Part shown: positions 61,113 to 64,000 of the stretch, piece after piece
Position numbering within the stretch: position 1 is the first letter of the stretch
Layout: every line of letters begins with the position of its first letter
DNA from: Brevibacillus sp042683565
Lineage (GTDB): Bacteria > Bacillota > Bacilli > Brevibacillales > Brevibacillaceae
Length of the DNA stretch: 64,000 nt
Assembly (NCBI RefSeq): GCF_042683565.1
Contig: NZ_JBHUJW010000043.1
Location: 992,001 to 1,056,000 of the forward strand
Direction of reading: 5' to 3'
Translations under genes and position numbers: made by a program
Notes under the pieces: generated by a model
Told to the model about the DNA's origin: nothing
Database searches by the model: none
What the model saw: only the letters and a program-made list of their open reading frames with translations

Positions 61113-62828
61113 ATGAGCTACAAACATCTGGTGGCGGAAAAAATCGCCGCTGCGCTCGCACAGCAGGGCGTGGAAAACTTCCCGAAAGATACGGTCTACG
61201 GCATGCTGGAAACGCCGCCGAATCCGGCAATGGGAGATATTGCCTTCCCTTGTTTCCAATTGGCGAAAGCATTGCGCAAAGCCCCGCCGATGATCGCCTC
61301 CGAGCTTGCCGGACAGTTGGGCGGTGCGCCACTGCGCGAAGTGGCGGCAGTCGGCCCGTACGTCAACCTGTTCCTCGATCAGGCGAGCGTTGCCGAGCAA
61401 GTCATCGGCGAGATCTTGACGCAAGGCGCAAACTACGGCAGCAGCAATGTCGGCGGAGGACGCAAGGTGCCGATCGACCTCTCCTCCCCTAACATCGCCA
61501 AGCCGTTTTCCATGGGCCATCTGCGCTCGACCGTGATCGGCAACGCGATCGCCAACATCCTGGAGAAACAAGGCTACGAGCCTGTGCGCATCAACCACCT
61601 TGGAGACTGGGGCACCCAGTTCGGCAAACTGATCGTCGCCTACCACCTGTGGGGAGACGAAGCCAAAGTGAAGGCAGAGCCGATCAAGGAGCTGCTCACG
61701 CTGTACGTGCGTTTCCACGATGAAGCGAAAGAAAATCCGGCTCTCGAAGACCAGGGCCGCGAATGGTTCAAAAAACTGGAGGACGGCGACGAAGAAGCGC
61801 TCCGTCTGTGGAAGTGGTTCCGCGACGAATCGCTGAAGGAATTCATGAAAATTTACGACTTGATGAACGTCTCCTTCGACTCCACCAACGGCGAAGCGTT
61901 CTACAACGACAAAATGGACCGCGTCGTCGAACTGCTGGAGGAGAAAGGGCTTCTGACGGAATCGGAGGGCGCACTCGTCGTCAATCTGGACGAATACGAC
62001 ATGCCGCCTTGCCTGATCAAAAAATCGGACGGCGCGACGCTGTATGCGACACGCGACCTGGCCGCCGCCCTGTACCGCCACGAAACGTACGACTTCGCCA
62101 AAGCAGTCTACGTCGTCGGAAACGAACAGCGCCTGCACTTCCAGCAGCTCTACAAGGTGCTGGAGAAAATGGGCTACCCTTGGGCGCGTGACATGTACCA
62201 CATTCCGTTCGGCATGATGCTCAAGGACGGCAAGAAAATGTCTACACGTAAAGGCAAAGTCGTCCTGCTGGAGGAAGTGCTCTCCCAGGCGATCGCGGAC
62301 GTGCAAAAAGTGATCGAGGAGAAAAACCCTGGCCTGGCGAACAAAGAAGACGTGGCGCGTCAGGTAGGGGTCGGCGCCGTCATTTTCCACGACCTGAAAA
62401 ACTACCGTCTGAACGACATCAACTTCTCGCTGGAAGAGATGCTCACCTTTGAAGGCGAGACCGGACCTTATGTGCAATACACACATGCGCGTGCCTGCTC
62501 GCTTCTGCGCAGAGGCGGCTGGAAACCGGCTCCTGAAGCGGGGCTGGCCGCTGGCGCACTCGACAGCAAGGAAGCATGGGCGGTCATCACGCTGCTCAAC
62601 GCCTTCCCGGAAGTCATCGAACGCGCCGGTGACAACTTCGATCCTTCCCAGATCGGCAAATACGTGATCGATCTGGCCCAGTCATTCAACAAGTTTTATG
62701 CGAATGTCCGCATCCTGGCGGAAGAAGAAGACGTGAAGGCTACCCGCCTCGCACTCGTCGCCGCAGTGGTCGCCGTGCTCAAGGAAGGGCTGCGCCTGCT
62801 GGGATTGGCAGCTCCGGAAGAGATGTAA
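61113..62828 (+). CDS. argS: Arginyl-tRNA synthetase
   Basis: Protein of 571 residues, class I synthetase. The N-terminal Add1 domain precedes the HIGH variant SPNIAKPFSMGHLRSTVIGN; the KMSK variant is KKMSTRKGKVV; HARACSLLRR leads into the anticodon-binding DALR domain (SFNKFYANVRIL). Start ATG at 61113 with AAAGGGG upstream. Controlled by the T-box leader. Confidence 0.95.
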   Translation: MSYKHLVAEKIAAALAQQGVENFPKDTVYGMLETPPNPAMGDIAFPCFQLAKALRKAPPMIASELAGQLGGAPLREVAAVGPYVNLFLDQASVAEQVIGEILTQGANYGSSNVGGGRKVPIDLSSPNIAKPFSMGHLRSTVIGNAIANILEKQGYEPVRINHLGDWGTQFGKLIVAYHLWGDEAKVKAEPIKELLTLYVRFHDEAKENPALEDQGREWFKKLEDGDEEALRLWKWFRDESLKEFMKIYDLMNVSFDSTNGEAFYNDKMDRVVELLEEKGLLTESEGALVVNLDEYDMPPCLIKKSDGATLYATRDLAAALYRHETYDFAKAVYVVGNEQRLHFQQLYKVLEKMGYPWARDMYHIPFGMMLKDGKKMSTRKGKVVLLEEVLSQAIADVQKVIEEKNPGLANKEDVARQVGVGAVIFHDLKNYRLNDINFSLEEMLTFEGETGPYVQYTHARACSLLRRGGWKPAPEAGLAAGALDSKEAWAVITLLNAFPEVIERAGDNFDPSQIGKYVIDLAQSFNKFYANVRILAEEEDVKATRLALVAAVVAVLKEGLRLLGLAAPEEM

Positions 62829-62846
62829 TCGTCGAGCTGTAGATAA

Positions 62847-62892
62847 AAAAAGAAGCCGCTGCTCCCCTTTGAACGGGGGCAGCGGCTTCTTT
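62847..62892. terminator. Bidirectional terminator after argS
   Basis: AAGAAGCCGCTGC-T-CCCC pairs with GGGG-G-GCAGCGGCTTCTT; A- and T-runs flank it. Confidence 0.88.
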
Positions 62893-62949
62893 GATGAGCG
62901 GCGACCGAATACCGGACTTTGCAGCTGATTGTCAACCGATCACCCAACC

Positions 62950-63354
62950 TCACGCGTCGACATCGGCTCTCTGCTTCTTCCCAAACCAGGTCTTGTACAC
63001 AAGCTCCACTACCTGCTTGGGCACGGATACCGGCGCCTGCGCCACCTCGCCTGCCTCATCGACCATGCGATACAGCAGCGCCTTGTCGTCTGCCGGGTCC
63101 GACTTGGTCTGCAGCGTCAGCCCCTCGATCTTGCCTGCGTCGGTCCAGTCCTCGATCATCAGCTGGTACTCGCCCGGAGCCAGTTCGATATAATCCTCCT
63201 CGGTCAAGTCGACGACCGCGTAGCCGTCGTGCTCGATCTCGGCATCGTATGTATTTCCGTTGGCCGCTTCGTACAGGGCCAGTTCTTCCGGATTGTTCAG
63301 GTTTGCTTTGAGCGGTTCAAAATCCGTGATGGTGACTTTAATCCGTCTTTTCAT
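62950..63354 (-). CDS. Unknown 134-residue soluble protein
   Basis: No family recognised. It opens MKRRIKVTITDFEPLKANLN, followed by an acidic beta-rich part (YDAEIEHDGYAVVDLTEEDY) and a basic end (KTWFGKKQRADVDA). GAGGAGGA six bases before the ATG at 63354 decides the start. The 63355-63562 gap shows nothing beyond this RBS. Confidence 0.6.
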   Translation of the reverse strand: MKRRIKVTITDFEPLKANLNNPEELALYEAANGNTYDAEIEHDGYAVVDLTEEDYIELAPGEYQLMIEDWTDAGKIEGLTLQTKSDPADDKALLYRMVDEAGEVAQAPVSVPKQVVELVYKTWFGKKQRADVDA

Positions 63355-63562
63355 AGGTATTCCTCCTCTGGTGGCCTCATTCCCTTCCACACTGTACCAT
63401 ATGTCGTTCCCCCTGCCAATGACAGCCGGCTTTCGGACGTGCGGGATTTCTTCCCAAGGCTACCGCCCCTCGCGCGTACAATCGGCAGTGCCGACATCTC
63501 CACGCAAGCCGGCAAAAGACGCATCTGTCGCCATCTCCTGCCCGAGCCGCAACTCATACGCT

Positions 63563-64000
63563 TTAGCGAAACCGCTCGTTTACGCATGCAATCTCATCCC
63601 GATGCGTTTCATCAGACAGGTGCGGTGTTTCGAGAATGACGGGAATCCTTTGAAATTCGGGGGTACGGAGAAGGTCCGCGAAGCCACATGGGGGAATGTA
63701 CCCCTTTCCGATGTTTGCGTGGCGATCACGGTACGACTGATGCGGATACATAGAATCGTTCAGGTGGATCGCCCTGACATGTGGCAAATAATCAAGCTGT
63801 CGCGCATGGGATTCGACCTCAGGCCAATTTTCACCGTTCCAGAGCGAACTGGCGAATGCGTGACAAGTATCGAAGCAATATCCCACTTTGTCAGGCTGAT
63901 CCAGCAGGCTCCTCACCTGCGCCAGCTCCTCCAACGTCGTGCCCATGCGGTTCCCCTGGCCTGCGTTGTTTTCAATCAACAGCAGCGCGGAGCCGTCCCA
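63563..64000 (-). CDS. nfo: Deoxyribonuclease IV, C-terminal part (runs off right edge)
   Basis: About 145 residues of the C-terminal TIM-barrel half. LLIENNAGQGNRMGTT holds the metal-binding Glu; YCFDTCHAFASS the Asp and His; IHLNDSMYPHQSYRDRHANI the third set; VILETPHL the last Glu. Nfo is a three-zinc AP endonuclease of base-excision repair. The frame is open to base 64000, so the N-terminus is outside the window. Confidence 0.93.
   Translation of the reverse strand, partial: WDGSALLLIENNAGQGNRMGTTLEELAQVRSLLDQPDKVGYCFDTCHAFASSLWNGENWPEVESHARQLDYLPHVRAIHLNDSMYPHQSYRDRHANIGKGYIPPCGFADLLRTPEFQRIPVILETPHLSDETHRDEIACVNERFR

Noticed and set aside
61092..62486. 464-codon open frame antisense to argS
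   Set aside because: Overlaps an intact synthetase and starts within its C-terminal region; no support.

Overview
The window comes from a spore-forming, moderately GC-rich member of the Bacillales. The closest overall fit is Brevibacillus or a near relative, although no marker here fixes the genus. Evidence for a spore former: a cotJABC coat operon, sleB, spoVIF, two YjcZ-type mini-proteins, the sporulation checkpoint gene sda, and the RicF/YlbG pair. I see no rRNA, tRNA, insertion sequence, prophage or CRISPR array. It reads as ordinary chromosome with a few accessory pockets.

Layout. 1-468: start of an M1-type peptidase running off the left edge. 652-3950: a divergent molybdate locus (YvgK-type regulator, then modABC). 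3992-10272: pxpA, ylbG and ylbF (split by an unknown cysteine-rich gene), a helicase-associated-domain protein, a PrcB-type secreted protein and cotJABC. 10478-15215: a one-module NRPS (C-A-PCP-TE) with its own Sfp-type PPTase, the most unusual gene pair here. 15410-18085: nuclease lipoprotein, a 34-residue membrane peptide, a MerR-methyltransferase fusion and a CBS protein. 18241-18533: a probable type I toxin/antisense RNA pair. 18627-27414: YugN, an FtsW-type SEDS protein, Asp23, a TPP enzyme, SleB, a Ca2+/H+ antiporter, YlaN, glutaminase and a C-S lyase. 28233-28548: sda with a DnaA-box cluster. 28637-33089: ornithine aminotransferase, a RocR-type activator and an amino acid permease, with -24/-12 promoters and 17-bp operator palindromes. 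33184-47103: MFS/LysR pair, PAP2 phosphatase, intracellular-type subtilase, spoVIF, YjcZ, RNase Z, an SsuABC/TauABC-like importer, TPR protein, sulfurtransferase and DUF817. 47222-53780: MFS transporter, GNAT, release factor 3, M32 carboxypeptidase, SRPBCC protein and Mug glycosylase. 54084-59746: metH-yitJ operon behind a SAM-I riboswitch. 59881-64000: second YjcZ, unknowns, argS behind a T-box leader, and a partial nfo.

How the genes work together. The mod genes import molybdate. metH and yitJ remake methionine and are shut off by SAM. argS is induced by uncharged tRNA-Arg through a CGC specifier. The roc-like block degrades arginine/ornithine under sigma-54 control. Sda links replication (DnaA) to the sporulation decision, and RicF belongs to the complex that speeds the phosphorelay. 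Many start codons were moved inward from the longest open frame because a clear Shine-Dalgarno sequence decides the start; each case is stated in its entry.
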